The position numbers and the translations under genes are program-made. From an uncultured Bacteroidia bacterium (GTDB lineage: Bacteria > Bacteroidota > Bacteroidia > Bacteroidales > Prolixibacteraceae), in contig CAIVCR010000095.1 of assembly GCA_903904515.1 (NCBI GenBank), positions 1 to 56,341 on the forward strand: DNA of 56,341 nt, read 5' to 3'. Below are positions 1 to 8,655 of this stretch, one piece after another. Under the pieces are notes generated by a model, which searched no databases, was not told the origin of the DNA, and was given only the letters and a program-made list of their open reading frames with translations. The stretch's first letter is position 1; each line of letters begins with the position of its first letter.

Positions 1-20
1 ACCAACTGAGCTACACCCGT
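1..20 (-). tRNA. tRNA 5' end, cut by window edge
   Basis: The reverse strand reads a 7-base acceptor strand, T8-A9, then the D-arm start GCTCAGTTGGT, the normal 5' portion of a tRNA. The anticodon lies outside the window, so the amino acid cannot be assigned. It sits 5 bases after the 3' end of the tRNA-Ser gene on the same strand, so the two are probably co-transcribed. Confidence 0.8.
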
Positions 21-25
21 AATTG

Positions 26-110
26 CGGAGAGAGAGGGATTCGAACCCCCGGTACCTCTCGGTACAACGGTTTTCAAGACCGCCGCAATCGACCACTCTG
101 CCATCTCTCC
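26..110 (-). tRNA. tRNA-Ser(UGA)
   Basis: Read on the minus strand, a 7-bp acceptor stem (GGAGAGA with TCTCTCC) closes an 85-base class II tRNA with a long variable arm, as expected for serine. The anticodon loop CTTGAAA gives UGA. The TTCGAAT T-loop is present and the discriminator base is G. The CCA end is not encoded. Confidence 0.95.
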
Positions 111-323
111 AAGCGTGTGCAAAAGTATACTTTATTTTGATTCATCAAAATAAAAGTGAGTAATTTTTTAAAGAGTTTTTTAAAGTATTGAACATAGATA
201 TATTTTAATTGTTATAATACCTTTAACTGATCCGGATTTAAAGTTTTAAAAGAAAAGTTTTTATTTACTGACGTTTTCCACTTTTCCTATGAAATTGTAA
301 GCCGAAAAAAATTAGTGATATAT

Positions 324-355
324 TTTGCATATTTGCTATAATATATTTAACTTTC
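324..355 (+). promoter_or_regulatory. putative promoter of the HU gene
   Basis: TTTG at 324-327 and TAACTTTC at 348-355, 20 bases apart, match the Bacteroidota pattern (TTTG / TAnnTTTG) with one mismatch. The 111-400 interval is otherwise AT-rich and holds no gene. A 7-bp inverted repeat (GCCGAAA at 301-307, TTTCGGC at 352-358) brackets the promoter. Confidence 0.45.
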
Positions 356-400
356 GGCAAATCTGAATCTTCGTTTAATAATTTAATTTAAATTCTTACT

Positions 401-673
401 ATGAACAAAACTCAATTAATTGATGCTGTCGCTGCAAACGCAGGATTAACAAAAGTAGATGCGAGAAAAGCTATAGATGCTTTTGTAAAAACAACTGGTG
501 AACAGCTAAAACAAGGTGAAAAGATTGCTCTTGTTGGATTTGGTACATTTTCTGTTTCAGAAAGACCTGCTCGTCAGGGTCGTAACCCTCAGACTGGCGC
601 TAAAATTGAAATTGAGAAGAAAAAAATTGTCAAATTCAAAGCTGGAAGCGAACTAAATGATGAGGTTCAATAG
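401..673 (+). CDS. HU-family DNA-binding protein
   Basis: A 90-residue histone-like protein of the HU/IHF family, which bends and compacts DNA as a dimer. The sequence shows the usual N-terminal helices, the GFGTF turn around residues 46-50, and the beta-arm with the conserved GRNPQTG (about residues 60-66) whose proline intercalates into DNA. Length is normal for the family. The ATG at 401 follows an AT-rich leader without a strong ribosome-binding site, which is common in this phylum. It is monocistronic and ends 16 bases before a strong terminator. HU and IHF-like copies cannot be told apart from sequence alone, so no symbol is given. Confidence 0.95.
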   Translation: MNKTQLIDAVAANAGLTKVDARKAIDAFVKTTGEQLKQGEKIALVGFGTFSVSERPARQGRNPQTGAKIEIEKKKIVKFKAGSELNDEVQ

Positions 674-689
674 CCTGTTGTATATTCCA

Positions 690-720
690 TAAAAAAGGGG
701 GTGAAAAACCCCCTTTTTTA
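690..720. terminator. intrinsic terminator, bidirectional
   Basis: An A-rich stretch, GGGGG, a short A-rich loop, CCCCC, then TTTTTT: a perfect GC stem flanked by A/T tracts. It can stop transcription from the HU gene (plus) and from the converging ABC exporter gene (minus). Confidence 0.9.
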
Positions 721-738
721 TGTCCTTAAAAGCCAGAA

Positions 739-2559
739 TCAGAAGTTTTGCATCCCATGAAGTTTCTTGTAAATCCCGTCGATGGCGATTAACTCATCAT
801 GGTTTCCGCGCTCCACGATTTCCCCTTCGTGAAATACACAGATCAAATCGGCATTTTTAATCGTTGAAAGACGGTGTGCTATAACAATGGAGGTGCGGTT
901 TTTCATGAGGTTTTCGAGTGCCTCCTGCACCAGTTTCTCCGATTCGGTATCCAGAGCCGAGGTAGCCTCATCCAGGATCAGGATAGGAGGATTCTTCAGC
1001 ACAGCCCTGGCAATCGATACACGTTGCCTTTGACCTCCGGATAATTTTCCGCCACGATCCCCAATATTCGACTCGTACCCTTCAGGGGTAGCAATAATAA
1101 ATTCGTGTGCATTGGCCACTTTAGCCGCTGCCTCTACCTGCTCCAGGGTGGCATTTTCAACACCGAAGGAGATGTTATTGAAGAAGGTATCGTTGAAAAG
1201 AATTGGATCCTGGTTTACGTTCCCCATCAATCCGCGCAGATTGGATATTTTATAATCCCTGATATCAATTCCGTCAACCAGAATCTGACCATCACTGACA
1301 TCATAAAATCGGGGAAGCAAATCAACAAAAGTAGATTTCCCCGATCCTGACTGACCCACTAAAGCAACGGTTTTTCCGATCGGTATAGTGAGGTTTACCC
1401 TCTTTAATACATCATCTTCAAGATAACGGAAAACAACATCCTTGTACTCGATATGCGTTTTAAATGTCTTAACGGGCACCGGATTCTCCTTGTCGATGAT
1501 GTTATTTTCGGCGAGCATCACCATGTCAATTCGCTCCATCGAAGCAAGACCTTTCTGTATGGCATAAAAAGCCGTTGTAAATGATTTGGCGGGATTAATG
1601 ATGCTGTAGAAGAAAACCAGATAGGTAATGAATCCTTGGGGGGTTAAATTGCTGTTGTGGTTAAGAACCAGCTTTCCTCCGTACCACAATACAATCACGA
1701 TAACGGTAGTCCCCAGAAATTCAGACATGGGGTGTGCCAGGTACCTACGCCACATGAGCCCGTTCATGATATTATAATATTGTGTATTCTGCTTTTTAAA
1801 GTGCTCAGAGACCTTTTTCTCTGCATTAAATGCCTTGATGATCCGAAGACCGGTTAATGACTCCTCGATGGTTGAGAGTAATTCTCCCATCTTATTCTGT
1901 CCACGCATCGAGGGCTTTTTAAGACTTTTACCCACTTTCCCGATCAGGTATCCGACAACCGGAAGCAACAGAAAAACAAAGAGGGTGAGCGACCATGACA
2001 TATAAATCATGAATGCCAGTGATATAAGGATGATCAACGGATCTTTGAGCAGCATCTCTAGCGAACTCATGATTGAGTTATCGATCTCCTGCACGTCTCC
2101 CGTCATCCGGGCAATGATATCCCCTTTCCGTTCTTCCGAAAAAAAGCCGATTGGCAATTGAAGGATTTTCTGATAGATCTGATTCCGGATATCCCGAACA
2201 ACCCCATTTCGCAGCGGGACAATCATATATAAAGCCAGGTAAGTAAAAAGCACCTTCAGAAAAACCATGATCATCAGGAAAACACCAATGTAAACGAGCG
2301 CTTTTTCATTGCCAAATTTAACGATGATATCACTCAGTTCGTACATGATGTTGGCCTTGATGCTTCCAACGGTCAGCGCCCATTCGACAGGCTTTTCAAC
2401 CAGTTTTTGTGTTCCGAATAATACTCCAAGCACAGGCTCCAGAGCTGCAAACTGAAACGCTCCGAAAATTGCCCCGAGAAGGTTGAAAATAAATGCAGCA
2501 ATTACGTAGCCTTTATAGGGCTTAACAAAACGTTTTAACAGAAGGTAAAGACCTTTCAC
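739..2559 (-). CDS. MsbA-type ABC exporter, fused permease and ATPase
   Basis: A 606-residue half-transporter expected to work as a homodimer in the inner membrane. The N-terminal ~320 residues form a six-helix ABC exporter domain. The C-terminal ATPase domain has Walker A (GQSGSGKST), the signature LSGGQRQRVSIARA, Walker B followed by DEATSALD, and the IAHRLST switch histidine. The closest family is the lipid A flippase MsbA and its drug-exporting relatives; substrate cannot be read from sequence. The start codon is GTG, 28 bases after purB on the same strand, so co-transcription with purB is likely. It ends at the shared terminator with the HU gene. Confidence 0.93.
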   Translation of the reverse strand: MKGLYLLLKRFVKPYKGYVIAAFIFNLLGAIFGAFQFAALEPVLGVLFGTQKLVEKPVEWALTVGSIKANIMYELSDIIVKFGNEKALVYIGVFLMIMVFLKVLFTYLALYMIVPLRNGVVRDIRNQIYQKILQLPIGFFSEERKGDIIARMTGDVQEIDNSIMSSLEMLLKDPLIILISLAFMIYMSWSLTLFVFLLLPVVGYLIGKVGKSLKKPSMRGQNKMGELLSTIEESLTGLRIIKAFNAEKKVSEHFKKQNTQYYNIMNGLMWRRYLAHPMSEFLGTTVIVIVLWYGGKLVLNHNSNLTPQGFITYLVFFYSIINPAKSFTTAFYAIQKGLASMERIDMVMLAENNIIDKENPVPVKTFKTHIEYKDVVFRYLEDDVLKRVNLTIPIGKTVALVGQSGSGKSTFVDLLPRFYDVSDGQILVDGIDIRDYKISNLRGLMGNVNQDPILFNDTFFNNISFGVENATLEQVEAAAKVANAHEFIIATPEGYESNIGDRGGKLSGGQRQRVSIARAVLKNPPILILDEATSALDTESEKLVQEALENLMKNRTSIVIAHRLSTIKNADLICVFHEGEIVERGNHDELIAIDGIYKKLHGMQNF

Positions 2560-2587
2560 AATTATAGTATTTAGATTGTAACGAAAA

Positions 2588-3937
2588 TCAGATAATTACT
2601 CCAGTGTAATTATGTGGCGTAATCTTCTTTAACTCATCCTTTATTGCCTGGCTAACCTCAAGTTTATCAATGAATTCATGCATTACTTCGCGGTCAATTT
2701 TGCGATTAACCCTGGTCAGGTCCTTCAATGCCTCATAAGGATTTGGGTATGCCTCACGACGAAGAATCGTTTGTATCGCTTCGGCAACAACTACCCAGTT
2801 ATCTTCCAGATCACGTTCAATCACCTCATTGTTGAGCAATAACTTACCTAATCCTTTTAGGGTTGATTTGATTGCCAGTATGGTATGTGCAATCGGGACA
2901 CCAATATTCCGCAGCACAGTGGAGTCAGTCAGATCGCGTTGCAACCTGGAGATTGGTAGCTTGGCTGAAAGGTGTTCGAATATCGCGTTTGCTATTCCCA
3001 GGTTTCCTTCAGAGTTTTCAAAATCAATTGGGTTGACTTTATGCGGCATTGCCGATGAGCCTACTTCTCCCTGCTTAATTTGTTGTTTGAAGTAATTCAT
3101 GGAGATATAGGTCCAGAAATCGCGGTCAAAGTCAAGGATTATCGTATTGATGCGCTTCATGTTATCGAAAATCGCGCCATAGTTATCATAATGGGCAATC
3201 TGAGTGGTTGCCTGTGAACGCTCCAGCTGAAGGGCATCCCGGACAAAGTTATTGGCGAAATCGACCCAGTCAATTTGAGGATAGGCCACATGATGAGCGT
3301 TGAAATTTCCGGTTGCACCACCGAATTTGGCATAGCAGGGGATCCCTTTCAACAGCTCGAGCTGCACATTAAGCCGTTCAATAAATACTTTGATCTCTTT
3401 TCCCAGACGGGTAGGAGAGGCGGGCTGCCCATGTGTTTTCGCCAACATCGAAACATCTTCCCAGGCAAAGGCCATCCCCTCGAGTTTGGCAATTAATTCA
3501 TCAATTAAAGGGATATAAACATTCTGAATGGCATCACGCAGCGAACAGGGTACAGCAGTGTTGTTGATGTCCTGAGAGGTGAGGCCGAAATGGATAAACT
3601 CCTTGTATTTGGCCAGATTCAACTCGTCAAACTTCTCTTTTATAAAATATTCAACCGCTTTAACATCGTGGTTGGTTACTTTCTCAATATCCTTAATCTT
3701 GCGGGCATCATTGAGGCTAAATGTGTCGTAGATTTTGCGTAATGCAGCTTTGAGTTCCGGATTAAAGCTGTGTAATTGCGGCAGAGGAAGGTCAACTAGC
3801 GCGATAAAATACTCAATTTCAACATATACACGGTATTTAATGAGGGCGAATTCCGAAAAATAATCACCGAGTTCCTCCACTTTGTCACGGTATCTGCCAT
3901 CGATGGGTGATATGGCAGTTAAGATCTGTAATTCCAT
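2588..3937 (-). CDS. purB: adenylosuccinate lyase
   Basis: A 449-residue fumarase/aspartase-superfamily enzyme that removes fumarate from SAICAR and from adenylosuccinate in purine synthesis. Visible hallmarks are the N-terminal SPIDGRY, the TSQDINNTA segment (about residues 119-127), the KTHGQPA segment with its catalytic histidine, and the superfamily signature loop GSSAMPHKVNP around residues 293-303. Length matches the bacterial family. The ATG at 3937 lies about 25 bases downstream of a good -7 box. The MsbA-type exporter follows 28 bases later. Confidence 0.97.
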   Translation of the reverse strand: MELQILTAISPIDGRYRDKVEELGDYFSEFALIKYRVYVEIEYFIALVDLPLPQLHSFNPELKAALRKIYDTFSLNDARKIKDIEKVTNHDVKAVEYFIKEKFDELNLAKYKEFIHFGLTSQDINNTAVPCSLRDAIQNVYIPLIDELIAKLEGMAFAWEDVSMLAKTHGQPASPTRLGKEIKVFIERLNVQLELLKGIPCYAKFGGATGNFNAHHVAYPQIDWVDFANNFVRDALQLERSQATTQIAHYDNYGAIFDNMKRINTIILDFDRDFWTYISMNYFKQQIKQGEVGSSAMPHKVNPIDFENSEGNLGIANAIFEHLSAKLPISRLQRDLTDSTVLRNIGVPIAHTILAIKSTLKGLGKLLLNNEVIERDLEDNWVVVAEAIQTILRREAYPNPYEALKDLTRVNRKIDREVMHEFIDKLEVSQAIKDELKKITPHNYTGVII

Positions 3938-3961
3938 TGTTTTAACTTATTCTGTTTGGCG

Positions 3962-3969
3962 CAAAGTTA
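3962..3969 (-). promoter_or_regulatory. putative -7 box of the purB promoter
   Basis: On the minus strand this reads TAACTTTG, an exact match to TAnnTTTG. It would give a leader of about 20 bases before the purB ATG. I see no convincing TTTG element 19-20 bases upstream, so the call rests on the -7 box and its position. Confidence 0.5.
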
Positions 3970-3996
3970 GTAAAATCTGTTAAATGTAATTCTTGA

Positions 3997-4039
3997 GTGA
4001 AGGCTTCACTCTCCGGGGCCTGAATAGTGAAGCCTTCAC
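3997..4039. terminator. hairpin after the DMT permease gene
   Basis: Perfect 14-bp arms (GTGAAGGCTTCACT at 3997-4010, its complement at 4026-4039) separated by 15 bases. It lies just past the permease gene and upstream of purB. The T-tract is weak, so it may be a rho-independent-like or mRNA-end hairpin rather than a textbook terminator. Confidence 0.55.
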
Positions 4040-4047
4040 CGATAAAA

Positions 4048-4962
4048 TTATATCCCCGGCTCTTTTAGCTCAATTGTGTTCTGCCGGTTGAATAAAATCA
4101 GTGCAAGTGCTGTAATTGCAATCCCTGCAACTGACACAATATCGGGTGATTCATTGGGAATAAGTATCCAGCTCAGGATAGCTCCGGAAACCGGAATGAT
4201 AAATTTCCAGATGTTTAGATCCGAGACTTTCACCCCTTCGCGCTGTAAAAGGGAAAACCAGATCGAAAGTGCCGTTGCGGATAAAAAACTTAGCCAACCC
4301 AGGGAGAAATAGTATTCTGCAGGGGGATTTGTCAATTTGAATCCTTCAACAGGTATAGAGGTTAGAAACAGCAATACTCCACCAAAGATAAGTGCGGAGG
4401 AGCTTAATACCAATGGGGGAATATGCTTCGCATCACGTGCAATAATCACATTGGTAAATCCGGCATTGATATTGGTGAGAAAAAGGAGAAGAATTCCAAC
4501 CAGAATCAGATTGCCGGTCCCCTTGACGGAGGCATGGCTTAGACTTACAAGAACAATACCAATGATCCCCATGAAAATAATCCCCAATTTGGGCAATGTC
4601 AACCGGTCATCCGGCATCAGAAAATGTGCTGTTAGAGCAATAAAGAGTGGCCCTGAACCGATAATAATGGCTCCCAATGCCCCGGGAATCAGATTCAGAC
4701 CACTGTATAATAAGGCATATTGAATAAAAGTCTGCAGAAATGCGATGAGCAGGATGAGCTGGAAATTATTCCGGATATACCGAATGGCGCTGGCTAATGA
4801 TCCAACCAGCGGGAGGACCATTAACCCTGAAATCATAAAGCGAATTCCGGCAAATTGCAGCGGTGTGGTGTATCTGAGGCCGATTTTAATTACTGCAAAA
4901 GCCGATGACCAGAGTAAACAGGCTATGATTGCCAGGAATACCGTTCCTTTGATTTTTCCCAT
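4048..4962 (-). CDS. EamA/DMT-family membrane permease
   Basis: A 304-residue inner-membrane protein with about ten hydrophobic helices arranged as two EamA repeats. The N-terminal LLWSSAFAVIKIGL stretch is typical of drug/metabolite transporters (RhaT/EamA family), many of which export amino acids or metabolites; the substrate here is unknown. The gene begins 3 bases after the stop of the GH42 beta-galactosidase gene, so the two are very probably translated from one mRNA. Whether the permease handles sugar or a metabolite tied to galactoside use is inference only. Confidence 0.9.
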   Translation of the reverse strand: MGKIKGTVFLAIIACLLWSSAFAVIKIGLRYTTPLQFAGIRFMISGLMVLPLVGSLASAIRYIRNNFQLILLIAFLQTFIQYALLYSGLNLIPGALGAIIIGSGPLFIALTAHFLMPDDRLTLPKLGIIFMGIIGIVLVSLSHASVKGTGNLILVGILLLFLTNINAGFTNVIIARDAKHIPPLVLSSSALIFGGVLLFLTSIPVEGFKLTNPPAEYYFSLGWLSFLSATALSIWFSLLQREGVKVSDLNIWKFIIPVSGAILSWILIPNESPDIVSVAGIAITALALILFNRQNTIELKEPGI

Positions 4963-4965
4963 CGA

Positions 4966-7038
4966 TTAGTATTTCCACACCAGTACACCGCCCTGGGGAA
5001 TTGAATTTTTTCCAAAAATAATCTCCGCTGAATTGGCGAGTTTTAATTCGTAGTTTCTGTCCGAATAATTCATTGCAATTCCAAATCCATCGCGGTATTC
5101 GGTGATAATTCCGTCAGGGTAATTTTCTATGCCAACACCCGATTCATGAAATAATTTTTTCAAGATAGCTTGTTCAAGATCTCCGGATTTACTGTCGACA
5201 CCGATGTATGTAACGGAGCCTTTCCCAAGTTTTCTGGAAATAACGGCTGAACTACCGGCATAAAAATCCCCTTCGTATTTTGCCCAGGTTTGAGTCCCTT
5301 GGCCTGGTTTGAGTAGTTCTCCCCAGCTTGTCCATGCAAATGGTCTTTTTTCAAACCGCACCGAATCGACTGTTTGAGGCATCGGCAGATCATACGAATT
5401 GACCTCTGCCCCGATCAGGCTATAAATAGGCTGAGCAAATGGCGCCTCCCACAGATGACCGTCGCGATCCTGGTGTCCGGTGCGGCAGCTCATCACTAAG
5501 TGACCGCCGTTTTCGGCATAAGATGATAATTTCGCAATCAGCTGTTTGTCAATTTGCTGGTAGGCAGGAACAATCAGGAAGGGGTACTCTGCAAAATCGG
5601 TAGTGTCTCTGATGAAATCTACCGGAGCTCCAAAAGATTTTAATGCTTTGTAGTATTTTAGAAAATGGTTTTCGGTATTCCACTCAGTCGTCTGTTTATT
5701 CTGATTAATAGCCATTACATTATCAGCGTTGAAAAGAATTCCTGTTTTTCTGCCCGTATACGCTTTTGGGAGGGTGTTTTGTGTGTTGTACTTCTTTCGC
5801 AGAACAGTAATATCGCTGATAAACTGGCTGAATTCTTTTCCTCCCGGAGTCGGTGTAACCCCATCGGTTCCAACGATTCCGTAATGGTATTGTTCATAAC
5901 CATAGAGTGGAGCCCGGTAGCGATAGGTGCAGGTAAATTTGCTTCCCCCTGCGAAAACATGCCATAACCACAATCTCACAGCACCAGGCATGGGTTGTGA
6001 ATTGATTGTTCCCCAGTTGACCTGTCCCGGTTGTAGCTCCATTACCCCGTAATATCCGGCCATTGGTCTGAAAAAATCGTTAGCCATTGCAATGCGCGAA
6101 TATTCACCTAAGCGGTAACCTTTATGTCCAATTCCCTGATCTGAGCCGTAAACCATATATCGCGTGTAGGAGGTAAAGTCAAGTTCATGGCTCATCCCCG
6201 GGTAGCCGGTATCGTACATGGGGATGTAATTGGAAGTAATCCATTGTGAAGAAGATGAATACTTACGGATCACATGGGCTTGTTCGTCAAGAAAAGAGGC
6301 TGTTTCCTGGTCTATAAACCGTTCGTGATCAAGTCTTTGGTGGTAATTCATTCCCCATTGTGCGTTCAGCGGGATATTTATCTGTTGAAAATCTGAATAG
6401 GTACCACTCCAGAAATTGGTTCCCCATGATTTATTTAGGGCATCGATGCTGGTATATTTCTGTTTAAGCCATCCGCGAAAACGTAATTGCGCATCGGTGT
6501 TAAAATCCTGAAATTTCCGGGGCTCATTATCGACCTGCCATCCGATAACTTGTGGATTATTTCCATATTTTATGGCCAGTTCTTCGACCATTTTTAGTGA
6601 GTATTTTCGGTAAAAGGTGCTTGAAAAAGAGGCATTTTGACGCGATCCATGATCGTTGGCAGTCCCATTTTCATTTTTTATCAGTACTTCGGGATATTTT
6701 CGCACCAGCCATACAGGGGGTGTTGCTGTAGAAGTACACATAATTACCTTCAAATTGTATTTAGTGGCCAGCTCAACGGCACGGTCGAGCCATTTAAAAT
6801 CGTAATGCCCCTCTTCGGGTTCAAGCTGTGCCCAGGCAAATTCGGCAAAATGGGTAAACTCAAATCCTAACTCGGCCATATTTTTAAAGTCGCGTTCCCA
6901 CTGTGTCGAATCCCAATGTTCGGGATAATAGTAAACGCCAACTTTGGTCAGGTCCTTAGAAGGGAAAAATTTCTCACCTTTTTGGGCAAAGAGCTGAGAA
7001 CTAAAGATCAGAATCAGGAAAAAAAATAAATTTTTCAT
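4966..7038 (-). CDS. secreted GH42 beta-galactosidase
   Basis: A 690-residue glycoside hydrolase of family 42. A signal peptide (NLFFFLILIFSSQLFAQ) marks it as periplasmic or surface exposed. The TIM barrel shows the acid/base glutamate in WQVDNEP (E172) and the probable nucleophile in MELQPGQVNW (E334). The trimerisation domain follows at roughly residues 390-600, then a short beta domain. The ATG at 7038 is preferred; an upstream in-frame TTG at 7053 would add five residues ahead of the signal peptide. The DMT permease gene follows after 3 bases. Family 42 enzymes cleave beta-galactosides, often galacto-oligosaccharides rather than lactose. Confidence 0.93.
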   Translation of the reverse strand: MKNLFFFLILIFSSQLFAQKGEKFFPSKDLTKVGVYYYPEHWDSTQWERDFKNMAELGFEFTHFAEFAWAQLEPEEGHYDFKWLDRAVELATKYNLKVIMCTSTATPPVWLVRKYPEVLIKNENGTANDHGSRQNASFSSTFYRKYSLKMVEELAIKYGNNPQVIGWQVDNEPRKFQDFNTDAQLRFRGWLKQKYTSIDALNKSWGTNFWSGTYSDFQQINIPLNAQWGMNYHQRLDHERFIDQETASFLDEQAHVIRKYSSSSQWITSNYIPMYDTGYPGMSHELDFTSYTRYMVYGSDQGIGHKGYRLGEYSRIAMANDFFRPMAGYYGVMELQPGQVNWGTINSQPMPGAVRLWLWHVFAGGSKFTCTYRYRAPLYGYEQYHYGIVGTDGVTPTPGGKEFSQFISDITVLRKKYNTQNTLPKAYTGRKTGILFNADNVMAINQNKQTTEWNTENHFLKYYKALKSFGAPVDFIRDTTDFAEYPFLIVPAYQQIDKQLIAKLSSYAENGGHLVMSCRTGHQDRDGHLWEAPFAQPIYSLIGAEVNSYDLPMPQTVDSVRFEKRPFAWTSWGELLKPGQGTQTWAKYEGDFYAGSSAVISRKLGKGSVTYIGVDSKSGDLEQAILKKLFHESGVGIENYPDGIITEYRDGFGIAMNYSDRNYELKLANSAEIIFGKNSIPQGGVLVWKY

Positions 7039-7069
7039 TGTTGAAGGATTCAAATAATATTTGGATTAA

Positions 7070-7122
7070 CACTCATAATTCATCACTTATAATTCATCAC
7101 TTATTCATCACTCATAATTCAT
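7070..7122. repeat. tandem repeat of a 14-bp unit
   Basis: Four consecutive copies of CACTCATAATTCAT-like units (7070-7083, 7084-7097, 7098-7108 shortened by 3, 7109-7122). They fill almost the whole gap between the YjjB-like gene and the GH42 gene and reach the stop codon of the former. Copies 1 and 4 are identical. Confidence 0.85.
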
Positions 7123-7631
7123 TACCCTCCATCAGCATCCGATTTATGCCTGATTTTTTTGATTGTCTCTTTACGTGAAATCAGCATAGGAATTGCAACA
7201 CCAACAGCCAAAGCCATCAGTATAAATAAGGTCTTAAGCCCGTTACTTGCCGTTTCGCCTAACGTAAGGGAATAGGTCTCACTTGTTACTGCCGTTCCGG
7301 ACAATTTAATCAATCCCAGCATCATCCGGTAGGCAAAAGCGCCGGGTACCATAGGTATTACAGCAGGGATCGAAAATACAAGCGGTGGTGCGTGCTTATT
7401 ATGAGCAGCAGAAACACTCAGAATTCCGACCAATGTCGCCCCTGCAAAACTCGAAATCACAATGTCGGTGTGATAGTGCATCAACAAAAGCTTGGTCAGG
7501 CCACCAGCTGCTCCAATTAACCAGATTATAAACAAAGCTCGTTGAGGAACATTAAACAGGACGGCGAATCCCAATGCTGCAAATCCAAACCAGATGCCTT
7601 TTTCAAAAATTGACAAAATCTCTAACGACAT
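7122..7631 (-). CDS. small subunit of split ThrE/YjjB-type exporter
   Basis: A 169-residue membrane protein with about five hydrophobic segments and the conserved VIPMVPGAFAYRMMLG stretch of the C-terminal ThrE half (DUF3815). In other bacteria this half is encoded next to a DUF1212 protein; in E. coli the pair YjjP/YjjB takes part in succinate export, and fused ThrE exports threonine and serine. The partner gene lies just upstream on the same strand. The 149-base gap between them is longer than usual and contains a short heptamer repeat. Substrate is not predictable. Confidence 0.87.
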   Translation of the reverse strand: MSLEILSIFEKGIWFGFAALGFAVLFNVPQRALFIIWLIGAAGGLTKLLLMHYHTDIVISSFAGATLVGILSVSAAHNKHAPPLVFSIPAVIPMVPGAFAYRMMLGLIKLSGTAVTSETYSLTLGETASNGLKTLFILMALAVGVAIPMLISRKETIKKIRHKSDADGG

Positions 7632-7698
7632 ATTGTTAAGCTAGAAAGGATAAATATACTATTAAATAAATCATGGCACCCGTCATTGGTCGAGATAG

Positions 7699-7718
7699 GC
7701 TGCTGGCTGCTGGCAGCT
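7699..7718 (-). repeat. short CCAG heptamer repeat
   Basis: On the minus strand this reads about two and a half units of CCAGCAG. It is the smallest of four loci in the window with the same 7-bp tandem motif (the others are at 26050, 27131 and 43864). Confidence 0.6.
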
Positions 7719-7780
7719 CGCTTGACTCTTCCCAAGGATTTTTCAGTTTTTTATGCACAAGTGTGAAACAATTAGTCATA

Positions 7781-8551
7781 TCAAATCCCGTAGATCTGCA
7801 TTGCGAACATCAAACCCAGGGCAATGGCAAAAGCTATGATAAGCCCATTTACTCCCCTTACAATTCCATTGAGTGTGTTCCCATCCATCAGGTCTGTGAG
7901 TGAGTTGATGAAGGGTACACCCGGAATCAGAAAAAGGACCGAGGTCGCCAGAGCATATTCAGGATTTGTTCCAAATCCAAATTTTACGGATAATCCGGAG
8001 ATCATTGAGGCAGAAAATGAGGCAAAGACTACTGCAATGTAGGGGTTAAACCGTTTTTTGATTGCTTCCTGACGAATGAAAAGGCCAAAAAATGTGGCAA
8101 TAAAGGCTATAATCATTTCGAATCCTTCACCTCCAAATAACCTGCAAAATGATGCTCCTGCCAGAGCCACCAAAGTGAGGACAACCAGGCGTGGGTAATG
8201 GGGAAGTGACGTTAACCGGATAATGTCCTCATTGATCTGTTCTACGGTCAGGTTTTCTTCAATTACCCGCCAGCTCATCCTGCTGATTCCCGATACGAGT
8301 TTGAAGTTTACCCCATGTGCAGGAGTTCGTCTGACACTGCTTGTGTAATCCGAACCATTCTCTTCCGTTACAGTCAACATTAGTGAACGGCTAGTGATCA
8401 GCAATTCAGCTTCATAGCCCAATGCTTCGGCTATCCGGTTAACCGTAGTTCTCACCCTTCCCGTGCTGGCTCCATTACTCATTAGCAGTGTGCCGACATC
8501 GAGTAACATCTCTTCAACTTCTTTAATACGTTTGAAATGTTCGCCGTTCAT
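7781..8551 (-). CDS. large subunit of split ThrE/YjjP-type exporter
   Basis: A 256-residue DUF1212 protein. The first ~115 residues are soluble and carry the conserved LLMSNGASTGRVRTTV segment seen in YjjP and ThrE; the rest is about five transmembrane helices ending with the FLIPGVPFINSLTDLMDG motif. It should form one inner-membrane exporter with the YjjB-like protein encoded next. The likely cargo is a small organic acid or amino acid (family knowledge, not tested). The gene starts about 104 bases from the divergent GH2 gene, so the two promoters share that interval. Confidence 0.88.
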   Translation of the reverse strand: MNGEHFKRIKEVEEMLLDVGTLLMSNGASTGRVRTTVNRIAEALGYEAELLITSRSLMLTVTEENGSDYTSSVRRTPAHGVNFKLVSGISRMSWRVIEENLTVEQINEDIIRLTSLPHYPRLVVLTLVALAGASFCRLFGGEGFEMIIAFIATFFGLFIRQEAIKKRFNPYIAVVFASFSASMISGLSVKFGFGTNPEYALATSVLFLIPGVPFINSLTDLMDGNTLNGIVRGVNGLIIAFAIALGLMFAMQIYGI

Positions 8552-8655
8552 AGAAAACTTGAAAAATGATCCATATAAATTTAAAATCCGGGTAAAGTTA
8601 CTATCAATTTCACTTATTTTCGCATAGCCTTATTGATCCCCAATAAAAACCAATT

